A stretch of DNA of 64,000 nucleotides from Cellulomonas sp. NS3 (GTDB lineage Bacteria > Actinomycetota > Actinomycetes > Actinomycetales > Cellulomonadaceae), in the NCBI RefSeq assembly GCF_024757985.1, contig NZ_CP103289.1, forward strand, positions 1,612,001-1,676,000, written 5' to 3'. This document shows positions 34,919 to 43,855 of this stretch, in pieces (position 1 is the stretch's first letter; the number at the start of each line of letters is the position of its first letter). Below the pieces are notes generated by a model. It was not told where the DNA came from. It saw only the letters and a list, made by a program, of their open reading frames with translations, and made no database searches. A program made the translations under genes and the position numbers.

Positions 34919-36709
34919 TCAGCCTCCGTGCACGACCGCCGCGCTGCCCCCACCGCGACGGGCAGGTTCGGCCACCGCGAGCAGTGCACCGCCGGGGAGG
35001 AACTCGATGGCGGTGGCCGCGCCGATCTCCGGGTTGTCGGTGAACACGTGGCCGAGGGCCTGCAACGCCGTCCGGTCGAAGCCGGGCTCGGCCTGGACGG
35101 CAGCGGTGTTGCGCTGGGTGGCGCGCGGCGCGGCGACGGCGGCCGGCAGCTCCATCCCGAGCTCCAGGCGGTTCACGAGGATCTGCAGCACCGTCGTGAT
35201 GATCGTCGACCCGCCGGGGGAGCCGAGCGCCAGGAACGGCCTGCCGTCAGCCAGGATGATGGTCGGCGCCATCGAGCTGCGCGGCCGCTTGCCGGGGCCG
35301 GGCAGGTTCGGGTCGTCGCCGCCCTGGGTGTCGGTGAAGTTGAAATCGGTCAGCTCGTTGTTGAGCAGGAAGCCGCGGCCCGGCACCACGATCCCGTTGC
35401 CGCCGAGCGACTCGATGGTCAGGGTGTACGCCACCACGTTGCCCCAGCGGTCCGCCGTGGTCAGGTGCGTCGTGGACTCGCCGTCCGACACCTCCGTACC
35501 GACCGACGCAGGCTCGCAGGCGGCGTAGTCGTCGTCCGGCACGCCGGGGGCCACCGGCTTGACCAGAGCGGCGGCTGGATCGATGAGGCACGCGCGCTCC
35601 GCCGCGAACCCGTCCGAGAGCAGCTGCTCCAGGGGCACGTCGACGAACGCCGGGTCGCCGACGTACCGGTTGCGGTCGGCGAACGCCAGCGCGCTCGCCT
35701 CGAGGTAGCCGTGCAGGGTCTGGGTCGTGTCGAACGGTCCGCCGGGACGCGACTCGAGGATGTTCAGGGCCTCGCCGACGGTCGAGCCGCCGGACGAGGG
35801 TGGCGCCATGCCGTAGACGTCGAGCCCGCGGTACGACACGAGCGTGGGTGCGCGCAGGGGTGCCTCGTAGGACGCGAGGTCGCTCAGCTCGAGAAGTCCC
35901 GGGCGGACCACGAGCGGGCTGTGCCGGCTGACCGGCGGTCGCTGGACCGTGCGGACGATCTCCCGGGCGAGCCTGCCGGTGTAGAACGCGTCGACCCCGC
36001 GATAGGCGAGCACGTCGTAGGTGTGGGCGAGGTCGCGGTTGCGGAAGACCGAGCCGACCGCGGGGGGTGCACCGCGCCGCAGGAAGAGGTCCGACGACGA
36101 CCGGAAGGCGGCGAACCGCGCGGCGTTCGCGGTGGTCTGGTCCACGAACGTCTGGTCCACCACGAATCCCCGGCGCGCCACCTCGGTGGCTCCCCTCAGG
36201 GCCTGCCGCAGGTCCAGGGAACCCCACTGGTCGAGAGCCGTCGCCCAGGTCCGCGGCGTGCCGGGCACTCCCACGGACAGGCCCGACGTCACCGCGTCGG
36301 CGAACGGGATCGGCACGCCGTCCTCCACGAACGCGTCGCTCTGCATCTCCGTCGGCGCGGTCTCACGCCCGTCGATGGTGTGGACCTGACCGGTCGCCGC
36401 GTCGTAGTACACGAAGAAGCCACCGCCCCCGATGCCCGCGGAGAACGGCTCGGTCACGCCGAGCGTCGCCGCGGCCGCGACAGCGGCGTCCACCGCGTTC
36501 CCGCCCCGGCGCAGCACGTCGAGGCCCACCCGGGTCGCGTCCGCGTCGACCGTGGTGACCGCCCCGCCGTACCCGGTGGCGACCGGAACCTTGTCGCTGT
36601 GACCTGGGTGCGGCGGGTACGCCGTGGCGGGCGCGACCCCGACCCCCAGTGCGAGGACGACGGTGGCGACGAGCGCCACCCGCGAGCCGATCTGCCGGAA
36701 CGGTCGCAT
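34919..36709 (-). CDS. ggt: gamma-glutamyltransferase
   Basis: 596 residues, exported (signal peptide ending A-T-A-Y). The proenzyme is an N-terminal-nucleophile hydrolase that cleaves itself before a Thr in S-T-T-H-L-T-T-A-D-R-W-G-N. Other family motifs are N-A-V-D-A-A-V-A and the substrate loop S-S-M-A-P-T-I. It transfers or hydrolyses gamma-glutamyl groups of glutathione-like or gamma-glutamyl compounds outside the cell. GAGGAGA lies before the ATG, and an inverted repeat at 36733-36750 may be an operator. Confidence 0.94.
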   Translation of the reverse strand: MRPFRQIGSRVALVATVVLALGVGVAPATAYPPHPGHSDKVPVATGYGGAVTTVDADATRVGLDVLRRGGNAVDAAVAAAATLGVTEPFSAGIGGGGFFVYYDAATGQVHTIDGRETAPTEMQSDAFVEDGVPIPFADAVTSGLSVGVPGTPRTWATALDQWGSLDLRQALRGATEVARRGFVVDQTFVDQTTANAARFAAFRSSSDLFLRRGAPPAVGSVFRNRDLAHTYDVLAYRGVDAFYTGRLAREIVRTVQRPPVSRHSPLVVRPGLLELSDLASYEAPLRAPTLVSYRGLDVYGMAPPSSGGSTVGEALNILESRPGGPFDTTQTLHGYLEASALAFADRNRYVGDPAFVDVPLEQLLSDGFAAERACLIDPAAALVKPVAPGVPDDDYAACEPASVGTEVSDGESTTHLTTADRWGNVVAYTLTIESLGGNGIVVPGRGFLLNNELTDFNFTDTQGGDDPNLPGPGKRPRSSMAPTIILADGRPFLALGSPGGSTIITTVLQILVNRLELGMELPAAVAAPRATQRNTAAVQAEPGFDRTALQALGHVFTDNPEIGAATAIEFLPGGALLAVAEPARRGGGSAAVVHGG

Positions 36710-36732
36710 GAGATCTCCTCGGGCGAGAGGCG

Positions 36733-36750
36733 GGTAGGTCCCGTCCTACC
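36733..36750. promoter_or_regulatory. inverted repeat upstream of ggt
   Basis: GGTAGG-TCCCGT-CCTACC, perfect 6-base arms, 24-41 bp before the ggt ATG, where a promoter-overlapping operator would lie. Confidence 0.4.
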
Positions 36751-36862
36751 ACTCGCTGACGGAGCCGTCGAGAAGGCGCCCGCACGTACCGGGCACGCGC
36801 CGGCTCGACGGCCGTGTGCGCACCCGCCGGGTGGCGCACCCAGGGCGACGTGGCGCGCGTGG

Positions 36863-38320
36863 TCACGGCCGGAAGGCGCTGCCCACCTGGTCGGCGGCGC
36901 CCTCGGTGGCCGGGAGCGCGCCGCGCCGCACGGCGCCGACCAGCGCCGCGTGGTCGGCCTCCGTCTGGTCCGCGTACGCCCGCGCGAAGCGGACCATCGC
37001 CCGGTCCAGCCTGTCCGACCGCCCGGCGTACCCCGCGATCATCGACGCCCCGCTCGTGCGCGCGTGCCCCTTCGCGAGCAGGTGCCCGACGATGCCCGCG
37101 TAGTCGGCCAGCGCCGTCGCGTCGATCGCGTCGAGCGGGACCGTGCCCTTCATGTTCCGGAACTGCCGCACGTAGTACTGCCGCTCGCCGACGGTCGTCC
37201 ACCCCAGCAGCGGGTCGCTCACGGTCTGCAGCGCCTGCTGGTACTCCACGACGCGCTGACCCTGGTGCGCGTGCCATGCGGAGTCGCCGTGCACGAACGG
37301 GGCCAGCACCGAGCGGCGCGCCTGCTTGAGCTGGAGGAACAGCACGTCGTCGGGGTCGCTGCCCTCGAGCAGCGCGACGTACGCCCGCAGGCCGACGCTC
37401 CCGACGCCGACGACCTTGTGGGCGAGGTCGACGAGCGTGTAGCCGCCGAGGACGCGCCGCCAGTGCGGGGCCAGGGTGTCGAGGTAGTCGTCCAGCGCGG
37501 CCGCCAGGTGCTCGGCCTCCGGCTCCGGCACGCGGGTGATCAGGGGCGGCTGGTCCACGATCTGGCGCCGGCCCTCGTGCTCGCGCGTGAACCGGGGCAG
37601 GGCCCGGTCGCTCGTGCGGCTGCGAGCCCGCCGTGCGGCCCGGATGATCTCGGCGCGCAGGGTCTTGTCGCTGGCCGTCTCGTGCATCCGCTCGACGTCG
37701 AGCCGGTTGTAGGAGCGCAGCAGCAGCGGCTGCCCGGCGAGGAACGTCACCTCCGAGCGGTAGGCGGCGACGCACGACGCGACGGCGCCGGCGCACTGCT
37801 CCTCGCTCGCCGCGTTCTCCCGGCCCGCGACCCAGATGCTCGCGACGAGCCGCCGCAGGTCCCACTCCCAGGCGCCGGGGTGCGACTCGTCGAAGTCGTT
37901 GAGGTCGATGACGAGCTCGCCCTCGGGCGAGGCGTAGAACCCGAAGTTGCCGAGGTGCGCGTCGCCGCAGACCACCGGCGTGATCCCCGTCGCCGGCAGG
38001 CCCGCCACGTCGTGCGCCATCACGATCGCCGTGCCGCGCAGGAACCCGTACGGCGACGCGACCATGCGCGCGACGCGGATCGGCACGAGCCCCTCGAGGC
38101 GGCCCTCGTGCGAGCGACGGATCAGCTCGACCGTGTCCGGGCGGTCGGTGGGCGCGCTCCAGTTCGCCAGCGCGCGCCGGGGGACCCCCTGGCGGAGGCT
38201 CTTGCCGAGGGCGAACCGCTCCTGGCGTGACGTGGGCCTCCGGCGCAGCGAGGTGAAGGCGTCGCTCTCGGGCGTGGCCAGCACGGTGTGGCGTCCGCGA
38301 CTCGTCGTCACCTCGGCCAC
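36863..38320 (-). CDS. DUF2252-family protein
   Basis: 485 residues of the DUF2252 family, which has a kinase-like (aminoglycoside-phosphotransferase-type) core. The motifs C-G-D-A-H-L-G-N-F-G-F and L-N-D-F-D-E look like catalytic and metal-binding loops, and R-M-V-A-S-P-Y-G-F-L-R-G is conserved in the family. The natural substrate is unknown. The GTG at 38320 is preceded by GGAGCGGAG. The 153 bp between its stop and ggt shows no gene. Confidence 0.88.
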   Translation of the reverse strand: MAEVTTSRGRHTVLATPESDAFTSLRRRPTSRQERFALGKSLRQGVPRRALANWSAPTDRPDTVELIRRSHEGRLEGLVPIRVARMVASPYGFLRGTAIVMAHDVAGLPATGITPVVCGDAHLGNFGFYASPEGELVIDLNDFDESHPGAWEWDLRRLVASIWVAGRENAASEEQCAGAVASCVAAYRSEVTFLAGQPLLLRSYNRLDVERMHETASDKTLRAEIIRAARRARSRTSDRALPRFTREHEGRRQIVDQPPLITRVPEPEAEHLAAALDDYLDTLAPHWRRVLGGYTLVDLAHKVVGVGSVGLRAYVALLEGSDPDDVLFLQLKQARRSVLAPFVHGDSAWHAHQGQRVVEYQQALQTVSDPLLGWTTVGERQYYVRQFRNMKGTVPLDAIDATALADYAGIVGHLLAKGHARTSGASMIAGYAGRSDRLDRAMVRFARAYADQTEADHAALVGAVRRGALPATEGAADQVGSAFRP

Positions 38321-38409
38321 CTCCGCTCCCTGCCCCGTCTCGTTCTACCAGACGATCCGCCGGGCGGACGGTCTGAGCGGTCCGGCCGCAGCCGAGGTCG
38401 CGCTGTGCC

Positions 38410-38415
38410 TAGGCT
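38410..38415 (+). promoter_or_regulatory. -10 element (leaderless) of the histidine phosphatase gene
   Basis: TAGGCT, 6 bases before the ATG. Confidence 0.55.
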
Positions 38416-38421
38416 GCCGGG

Positions 38422-39141
38422 ATGGCCACAGTCATCCTCGTCCGGCACGGGCGCACCACGGCGAACGTCGACGGCATCCTCGCGGGGCGTCTGCCCGGGG
38501 TGATGCTCGACGACGTCGGGCGCGAGCAGGCGGCGCGAACGGGGGAGCGGCTCGCGGTCGTCCCGCTCGTCGGGCTCGTGTCGAGCCCCCTCGAGCGCTG
38601 CCAGGACACGTCCCGCGCGCTGCTCGAGCGGCAGGCAGGCGCGCTCGAGGTGAGGCTCGACGAGGCGCTCACCGAGTGCGGGTACGGCGAGTGGCAGGGC
38701 CGGTCGCTCGGCGAGCTCGCGAAGGAGCCGCTGTGGTCGGTCGTGCAGACGCAACCGTCAGCGGCGGTCTTCCCGGGCGGCGAGTCCCTCGCGGCGATGC
38801 AGGCGCGGGCCGTCGCGGCGGTCCGCGGGCACGACGCCGCGTTCGAGGCCGAGCACGGACCCGGTGCGGTGTGGGCGGCCGTGAGCCACGGCGACGTCAT
38901 CAAGGCGGTCCTCGCCGACGCCCTGGGCATGCACCTCGACCTGTTCCAGCGGCTCAACGTCGGCCCCGCGTCGATCTCGATCGTCCGGTACGGGAAGGCC
39001 CGGCCCGACGTGGTCGCGACCAACACCGACTTCGGGGACCTGACCTGGCTCCGGTCCAGCGGCCCGGTGGCGGACGCGGCGGTCGGGGGAGGGGCCGGGC
39101 ACGACGGCGTCGCCCGGCGCGATCCCGGTGCTGCCTCGTAG
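38422..39141 (+). CDS. MSMEG_4193-type histidine phosphatase family protein
   Basis: 239 residues of the phosphoglycerate-mutase-like histidine phosphatase superfamily. The phosphorylated His is in L-V-R-H-G-R-T, the second His in V-S-H-G-D-V, and the acid in L-T-E-C-G-Y-G-E-W. The family is annotated as putative phosphomutase and is restricted to actinobacteria, beside DUF3090 and SCO1664-type genes as here. The substrate is unknown. The ATG is fixed by a leaderless -10. Confidence 0.9.
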   Translation: MATVILVRHGRTTANVDGILAGRLPGVMLDDVGREQAARTGERLAVVPLVGLVSSPLERCQDTSRALLERQAGALEVRLDEALTECGYGEWQGRSLGELAKEPLWSVVQTQPSAAVFPGGESLAAMQARAVAAVRGHDAAFEAEHGPGAVWAAVSHGDVIKAVLADALGMHLDLFQRLNVGPASISIVRYGKARPDVVATNTDFGDLTWLRSSGPVADAAVGGGAGHDGVARRDPGAAS

Positions 39142-39144
39142 ACT
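39139..39144 (+). promoter_or_regulatory. -10 element (leaderless) of the DUF3090 gene
   Basis: TAGACT, overlapping the upstream stop codon and 7 bases before the ATG, so DUF3090-SCO1664 can be transcribed separately. Confidence 0.5.
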
Positions 39145-39151
39145 GGGGACC

Positions 39152-39709
39152 ATGCGGACCCTCGTCCACGAGTTCGACTGGCCGGATCGCGTCGTCGTCG
39201 GGACGGTCGGTCGCCCCGGCGAACGGACCTTCTACCTGCAGGCCCGCGCGGGTGCGCGCTCGACGAGCGTCGCGCTCGAGAAGGAGCAGTCCGCGGTCCT
39301 CGCCGACACGATCGACGAGCTCCTCGACCGGCTCGTCGCCGAGGCGGGCAGCAAGGTGAGCGTCCCCGCGGAGACCCCGGCCGAGCTCGTCGACAACGAC
39401 CCCCTGGACCAGCCCGTCGAGGAGCAGTTCCGCGTCGGTGCGCTGCGCCTCGGCTGGGACCCGCGGACCGCGCAGGTCGTCATCGAGGCCTACCCGGTCG
39501 AGGCGGTCGGGGAGGACGACGACGTGCTCCCCGAGCCCGACGCCGCCGAGCCCGCCGAGATGCTGCTCGTCCGGATCCCCGTCGGCACCGCCCGGGCGTT
39601 CGCCCAGCGCACGCGCCAGGTGGTCCGCGCCGGCCGGCCGGCGTGCCCGCTCTGCGGCGGACCGGTCGACCCCGACGGTCACGTCTGCCCTCCCGCCGAC
39701 GGCGAGTGA
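39152..39709 (+). CDS. DUF3090-family protein
   Basis: 185 residues. The DUF3090 body starts F-D-W-P-D-R-V-V-V-G-T and contains F-Y-L-Q-A-R. It ends in a zinc-ribbon-like tail, C-P-L-C-G-G ... H-V-C-P. Function is unknown; the family is actinobacterial and tracks with the phosphatase before it and the SCO1664-type gene after it. Its TGA overlaps the GTG of that gene. Confidence 0.9.
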   Translation: MRTLVHEFDWPDRVVVGTVGRPGERTFYLQARAGARSTSVALEKEQSAVLADTIDELLDRLVAEAGSKVSVPAETPAELVDNDPLDQPVEEQFRVGALRLGWDPRTAQVVIEAYPVEAVGEDDDVLPEPDAAEPAEMLLVRIPVGTARAFAQRTRQVVRAGRPACPLCGGPVDPDGHVCPPADGE

Positions 39710-40479
39710 CGGCTCCGGACGTCGACCTCGACGGCGGCGCGCTCGAGCTCGTCGGTCGGATCACCGCCGCCTCGAACGCGACGTTCGTCGGCAAGGTCGG
39801 CGACGTCGCGGTGGTCTACAAGCCCGTGGCCGGCGAGCGGCCGCTGTGGGACTTCCCGGACGGGACCCTGGCGAACCGGGAGGTCGCGGCGTACCTGGTC
39901 TCCGAGGCGACCGGGTGGGACGTCGTCCCCCGGACCTGGCTGCGCGACGGACCGCTCGGGCCCGGGATGGTGCAGCTGTGGCAGGAGCCCGATGCCGCGC
40001 AGGACCCGGTGGACGTGGTCCCGGTCGCGGACGTGCCGGCGCAGGGGTGGCGCACCGTGCTCGAGGGGCGCGACGAGGACGGGAGGACCGTGGCGGTGAT
40101 CCACGAGGACACCGCGGCGCTGCGGCGCATGGCGGTGTTCGACGTCCTCGTGAACAACGCGGACCGCAAGGGCGGGCACGTCCTGCCCACGGCCGGCGGT
40201 CACCGGTACGGGGTGGACCACGGGGTCACGTTCCACGAGGAGCACAAGCTGCGGACCGTGCTGTGGGGGTGGGTCGGCGAGCCGCTGTCGGCGGAGGAGC
40301 TGGCGGGGGTCGAGCGGGTGCGTGTGGGTCTCGGCGGTGAGCTGGGAGCGCACCTCGCGGACCTGCTCAGCCGGCCGGAGCTCCGGGCTCTGGCGGCCCG
40401 GTGCGGGGCGCTGACGGCCGCACGGACGCTTCCCGCGCCTCGCGGTGACATGCCCGCCGTGCCGTGGCCCTTGTTCTGA
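39706..40479 (+). CDS. SCO1664-family protein (kinase-like fold)
   Basis: 257 residues. The pattern S-N-A-T-F-V-G-K-V ... V-Y-K-P, N-R-E-V-A-A-Y-L-V, V-F-D-V-L-V-N-N-A-D-R-K and Y-G-V-D-H-G-V-T-F-H resembles the PI3/4-kinase-like fold (nucleotide Lys, catalytic N-x-D and metal Asp). Substrate unknown. The GTG overlaps the DUF3090 stop. In many actinobacteria mshC, a mycothiol gene, follows this trio; here the next gene is a multicopper oxidase on the other strand. Confidence 0.88.
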   Translation: MTAPDVDLDGGALELVGRITAASNATFVGKVGDVAVVYKPVAGERPLWDFPDGTLANREVAAYLVSEATGWDVVPRTWLRDGPLGPGMVQLWQEPDAAQDPVDVVPVADVPAQGWRTVLEGRDEDGRTVAVIHEDTAALRRMAVFDVLVNNADRKGGHVLPTAGGHRYGVDHGVTFHEEHKLRTVLWGWVGEPLSAEELAGVERVRVGLGGELGAHLADLLSRPELRALAARCGALTAARTLPAPRGDMPAVPWPLF

Positions 40480-40497
40480 GGCGCGTCCCCGCGCCTC
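40478..40497. terminator. hairpin at the end of the SCO1664-family gene
   Basis: GAGGCGC/GCGCCTC arms around a 6-base loop, beginning at the stop codon. Confidence 0.5.
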
Positions 40498-40505
40498 CGA
40501 GGTGA

Positions 40506-40523
40506 CCCGTCGGCGGCGACGGG
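40506..40523. terminator. second hairpin between convergent genes
   Basis: CCCGTCG/CGACGGG arms around a 4-base loop. With the preceding hairpin it separates the SCO1664-family gene from the multicopper oxidase gene. Confidence 0.5.
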
Positions 40524-40563
40524 CCCGGCGAGGAACCGCTCGAGCCGGTACGCGTGGCGCAGC

Positions 40564-42042
40564 TCAGTGCTGATGCCCCGTCGTCGCGGGACGCGACGCT
40601 CTCGTCCCCGGCTCCACCACCACGAACTGCCCCATGAGCCCCTCGTCCTCGTGCAGCAGCAGGTGGCAGTGGAACATGTACGGCACCGCGGCGTCGGTGT
40701 AGTCCTCGAACCGCATGATCAGCCGGTACGTGCGCCGCGGCTCGAGGTACACCGTGTCCTTGGGACCGCCGAGGGCGGCCGGCGGTGCGTCGCCGTCGAC
40801 GTCGAGCACCCGGAACTGCACGTCGTGCACGTGGAAGTTGTGCGGGACGGCGTCGTCGTTGCGGACCTCCCAGACCTCGGTCGCGCCGACCTCGACGGTC
40901 TCGTCGATGCGGGACATGTCCATGCGGCGTCCGTTGATCTCGCGCCCGGAGACCGAGAACGTCCGGGTCACGTCGGCGTCGGCGGTGCGCAGCGGCTCGA
41001 GCGCCGTCAGCACGTCCGCGACCTCGGGTGAGGCCGCCAACGCCGCAGCGGCGCGCAGCTCCAGCACGTCGAACTCGTCGTTGGCGCCCATCGCGAACCC
41101 GGCGGCGATCCGTCCGAGGTCAGGCCGGAACGACCGCAGCCGCACCGTCTCGCCCGGGGTCATCGTGACCACGACCTCGGCGCGCTCGCCGGGGGAGAGC
41201 CGGACACGCGTCGCCTCGACCGGCGCAGGCAGCAGCCCGCCGTCGGTCGCGACCTGGAGGAACGTCCGGTCGTCGGCGAACCCGAAGGAGTAGGTCCGCC
41301 CGGTCGAGCCGTTGAGCAGGCGCAGGCGGACCCGCTCGGTCACGACGGACAGGTGGCCGCCGTGCACGCCGTTCGCGGTGACGAGCGAGCCGAGCACGCC
41401 GACCTCGCCGCCGTCGAGGTCGAGCGTGCCGTCGTCGTCCAGGTTCTTGTCCTGGACGACGACCGGCACGTCGTCGACCCCGTACTCGTGCGGGAGGCCG
41501 ACGTCGGGGGCCGCGGGGTCGTCGAGCAGGAAGAAACCGGCGAGGCCGCGGTACACGTGCTCCTCGGTCCGGCCGTGCGGGTGCGGGTGGTACCAGAGGG
41601 TCGCGGCCGGCTGGTCGACGCGCCACGTCGGGCGCCAGACGTCGCCGGGGTCGACGGGCTGGTGCGGGCCACCGTCCATCGCCGCGGGCAGGTGCATGCC
41701 GTGCCAGTGGACGCTCGTCGGCTCGGGGAGCTCGTTGCGGACCTCGACCGCGACCTGCTCGCCGCGCGACGCCCGCAGCGTCGGGCCCAGGAGGTCGCCG
41801 TCGAAGCCCCACGTCGGGGTGTCGACGCCGTCGACGAGCTGCGTCGTGCCCTCCTGCGCGGTGAGGTGGAACGTGCGGGTGCCGTCGGCGGCCACCTCCG
41901 AGGGCGCGAGCGGCGGGACGGGCAGCGGCGTGCCGAAGCCCTCGGGCGCGGAGACCGACGAGACCGAGACCGGCACGCCGCAGCCGCCGACGAGCGCGAC
42001 GACCACGGCCGCTCCGACTGCCGCGGCGATCGTCCGCCTCAC
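40564..42042 (-). CDS. multicopper oxidase lipoprotein
   Basis: 492 residues with an N-terminal lipobox-like A-L-V-G-G-C and three cupredoxin domains. All copper motifs are intact: H-W-H-G-M-H, W-Y-H-P-H-P-H-G, H-N-F-H-V-H-D and M-F-H-C-H-L-L-L-H-E-D-E-G-L-M, whose last Met is the likely axial ligand of the type 1 site. It should couple oxidation of Cu(I), Fe(II) or phenols to oxygen reduction outside the membrane (CueO/SufI/laccase-like group). The GTG overlaps the stop of the small membrane protein before it. Confidence 0.93.
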   Translation of the reverse strand: MRRTIAAAVGAAVVVALVGGCGVPVSVSSVSAPEGFGTPLPVPPLAPSEVAADGTRTFHLTAQEGTTQLVDGVDTPTWGFDGDLLGPTLRASRGEQVAVEVRNELPEPTSVHWHGMHLPAAMDGGPHQPVDPGDVWRPTWRVDQPAATLWYHPHPHGRTEEHVYRGLAGFFLLDDPAAPDVGLPHEYGVDDVPVVVQDKNLDDDGTLDLDGGEVGVLGSLVTANGVHGGHLSVVTERVRLRLLNGSTGRTYSFGFADDRTFLQVATDGGLLPAPVEATRVRLSPGERAEVVVTMTPGETVRLRSFRPDLGRIAAGFAMGANDEFDVLELRAAAALAASPEVADVLTALEPLRTADADVTRTFSVSGREINGRRMDMSRIDETVEVGATEVWEVRNDDAVPHNFHVHDVQFRVLDVDGDAPPAALGGPKDTVYLEPRRTYRLIMRFEDYTDAAVPYMFHCHLLLHEDEGLMGQFVVVEPGTRASRPATTGHQH

Positions 42043-42440
42043 GGCCGCCGCCTCCGCCCACGCTGGATCGCCTGACCGAGCAGCCCCACGCCCGCGCCGA
42101 GCATCGCGACCCACACGAGCTCCCACAGCGCGCCGAGCACGATCACCGGACCGGTCACGCCGGCACCGCGGCCGCCCACGACCACCGAGAGCGTGACGAT
42201 CGCCGCGCCGTACAGGACACCGGCGAGCGTCGCCGTCGCGACGGGGCGCGGCACGTCGCGCAGCCCGAGCACGCCGACCCACACGCCGGCGGTCAGGGCG
42301 AAGACGGTGAGCGCGAAGACGGGACCGTCCTGGCCGGCGATCCCGAGGAGCGGCCAGAGCAGCACCGTGGCGGCGAGGCCGAGGACGACGCGCCAGCGGA
42401 TCGGGCGCGCGGAGGTGGTCGGGGGAGTCGTGGTGTCCAT
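42039..42440 (-). CDS. small four-helix membrane protein, partner of the multicopper oxidase
   Basis: 133 residues with four hydrophobic helices (about 18-36, 43-60, 70-90 and 97-118). No family recognised. It is translationally coupled to the multicopper oxidase (GTGA), so it probably acts with it, for instance in copper or redox homeostasis (inference). The ATG at 42440 has a leaderless -10, TAGCGT, 7 bases upstream. Confidence 0.7.
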   Translation of the reverse strand: MDTTTPPTTSARPIRWRVVLGLAATVLLWPLLGIAGQDGPVFALTVFALTAGVWVGVLGLRDVPRPVATATLAGVLYGAAIVTLSVVVGGRGAGVTGPVIVLGALWELVWVAMLGAGVGLLGQAIQRGRRRRP

Positions 42441-42447
42441 GCGTCCG

Positions 42448-42453
42448 ACGCTA
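42448..42453 (-). promoter_or_regulatory. -10 element (leaderless) of the membrane protein-multicopper oxidase operon
   Basis: TAGCGT on the minus strand, 7 bases before the ATG; divergent from the histidine kinase promoter about 130 bp away. Confidence 0.5.
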
Positions 42454-42583
42454 GGAACGGCGGCCCGGGCGGGAATCCGTCGGGTGTCGTCGGTGCACCC
42501 CGGCATCCGCGGACGCCCGATGTCGTCCGGAGGCGACACCCGGCATCGCCCCCTCGGGGATGTCCCTGGGCGCCACCGCTTCC

Positions 42584-42589
42584 TACGCT
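42584..42589 (+). promoter_or_regulatory. -10 element (leaderless) of the histidine kinase gene
   Basis: TACGCT, 6 bases before the ATG. Confidence 0.55.
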
Positions 42590-42595
42590 CGGGGA

Positions 42596-43855
42596 ATGGC
42601 CGTCCCCCCTGCGTCGTCGCGACAGCGCGGAGCCGGCCTCGCGCACCCCGGTCCGTCGCACGGCTCCGGCACGCCAGCCGCCGACCGGCGCGCCGCGCGC
42701 ACCCTCCATCTCGGCCCCGAGCGCACCGTCGACCTCGCGCTCGCCGCCGTCACGGTCCTCGTCGTCGGGCTCACCGTGGGTGCCGGGCTCGAGGCCGAGC
42801 GCGACCCGTCGGTCCTCGCGTACGTGTTCGCCGCGGGGTTCGGCGCTGTGCTGCTCGTGCGCCGCCGTCGGCCCGTGGCGGTGCTGCTCGTCACGGTGCT
42901 CGGCATCTTCGCGTACTACGCGCTCGGCTTCCCGGCCATCGGGCAGGCGCTGCCCGCGGCGGCGGCGCTGTACTCCGCGGCCGAGCTCGACCGCACGCGC
43001 GCGGCGCTGACGATCGGCGGCGTGCTCGTGGGCGTCGCGGCGTACTTCCGGATCACCGAGGGGCTGCCCGCGACCTACCTGCTGAGCTACGAGCTGCTGA
43101 CCAACGTCGCGCTCGTGGTCGCCGCGGTCGCGCTCGGGGTCAGCGTGCGGGTGCGGCGGCAGTCGCGCCTCGACCAGGAGCGGCTGCGGCTCGCGTCGCT
43201 CGCGGAGCAGGAGCTCGAGACCGACCAGCGCCTGCAGGCACAGCGGGTGCGCATCGCCCGCGACCTGCACGACTCGGTCGGACACACCGTCTCCGTCGTC
43301 GCCGTGCACGCGAACGTCGCGGCGGAGGCGGTCGGGCGGGACGACGCGCTCGTCGCCGCGTCGCTCGAGCAGATCCGCACCGCGACGTCCTCGACGCTGC
43401 GCGAGCTGCGCTCGACGGTGCGGCTCCTGCGCACCCCGGCGGACGACCCGGCGCGCGGGACGGTCGGGCTCGCCGGACTGGCCGCGCTCGCGGGGTCGAC
43501 GCGCGCCGCGGGACTCGACGTCCGCGCCCACCTCGACGTGCCGGACGACGCGGTCGACGGGGCGATCGGCGCGGGCGCGTACCGGATCGTGCAGGAGGCG
43601 CTGACGAACGCGCTGCGGCACGCCCACGCCGGCCGGGTCGACGTGCGCGTGGCGCTGGCGGGAGGCTGGCTCGACGTCGTGGTGCGGGACGACGGCGTCG
43701 GGGCGACGCGCACGCCGGCGGCAGCGGGCGCCGGGCAGGGGCTGCGCGGGATGGTCGAGCGCGCCTCCCTGCTGGGCGGGACCGTCACGTCCGGCGCGGC
43801 CGACGGCGGGGGCTTCGTCGTGCACGCGCGGCTGCCTGCGAGGCTGACCGCATGA
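42596..43855 (+). CDS. NarL-type two-component sensor histidine kinase
   Basis: 419 residues. A disordered N-terminus is followed by several hydrophobic helices (about 45-190), a short linker helix, a HisKA_3 dimerisation domain with the phospho-His in I-A-R-D-L-H-D-S-V-G-H, and an HATPase domain (N box N-A-L-R-H-A-H-A-G, G1 D-D-G-V-G-A-T, G2 G-Q-G-L-R-G-M). No extracytoplasmic sensor domain, so the signal is probably sensed in the membrane. Its stop overlaps the response regulator ATG (ATGA). Confidence 0.92.
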   Translation: MAVPPASSRQRGAGLAHPGPSHGSGTPAADRRAARTLHLGPERTVDLALAAVTVLVVGLTVGAGLEAERDPSVLAYVFAAGFGAVLLVRRRRPVAVLLVTVLGIFAYYALGFPAIGQALPAAAALYSAAELDRTRAALTIGGVLVGVAAYFRITEGLPATYLLSYELLTNVALVVAAVALGVSVRVRRQSRLDQERLRLASLAEQELETDQRLQAQRVRIARDLHDSVGHTVSVVAVHANVAAEAVGRDDALVAASLEQIRTATSSTLRELRSTVRLLRTPADDPARGTVGLAGLAALAGSTRAAGLDVRAHLDVPDDAVDGAIGAGAYRIVQEALTNALRHAHAGRVDVRVALAGGWLDVVVRDDGVGATRTPAAAGAGQGLRGMVERASLLGGTVTSGAADGGGFVVHARLPARLTA

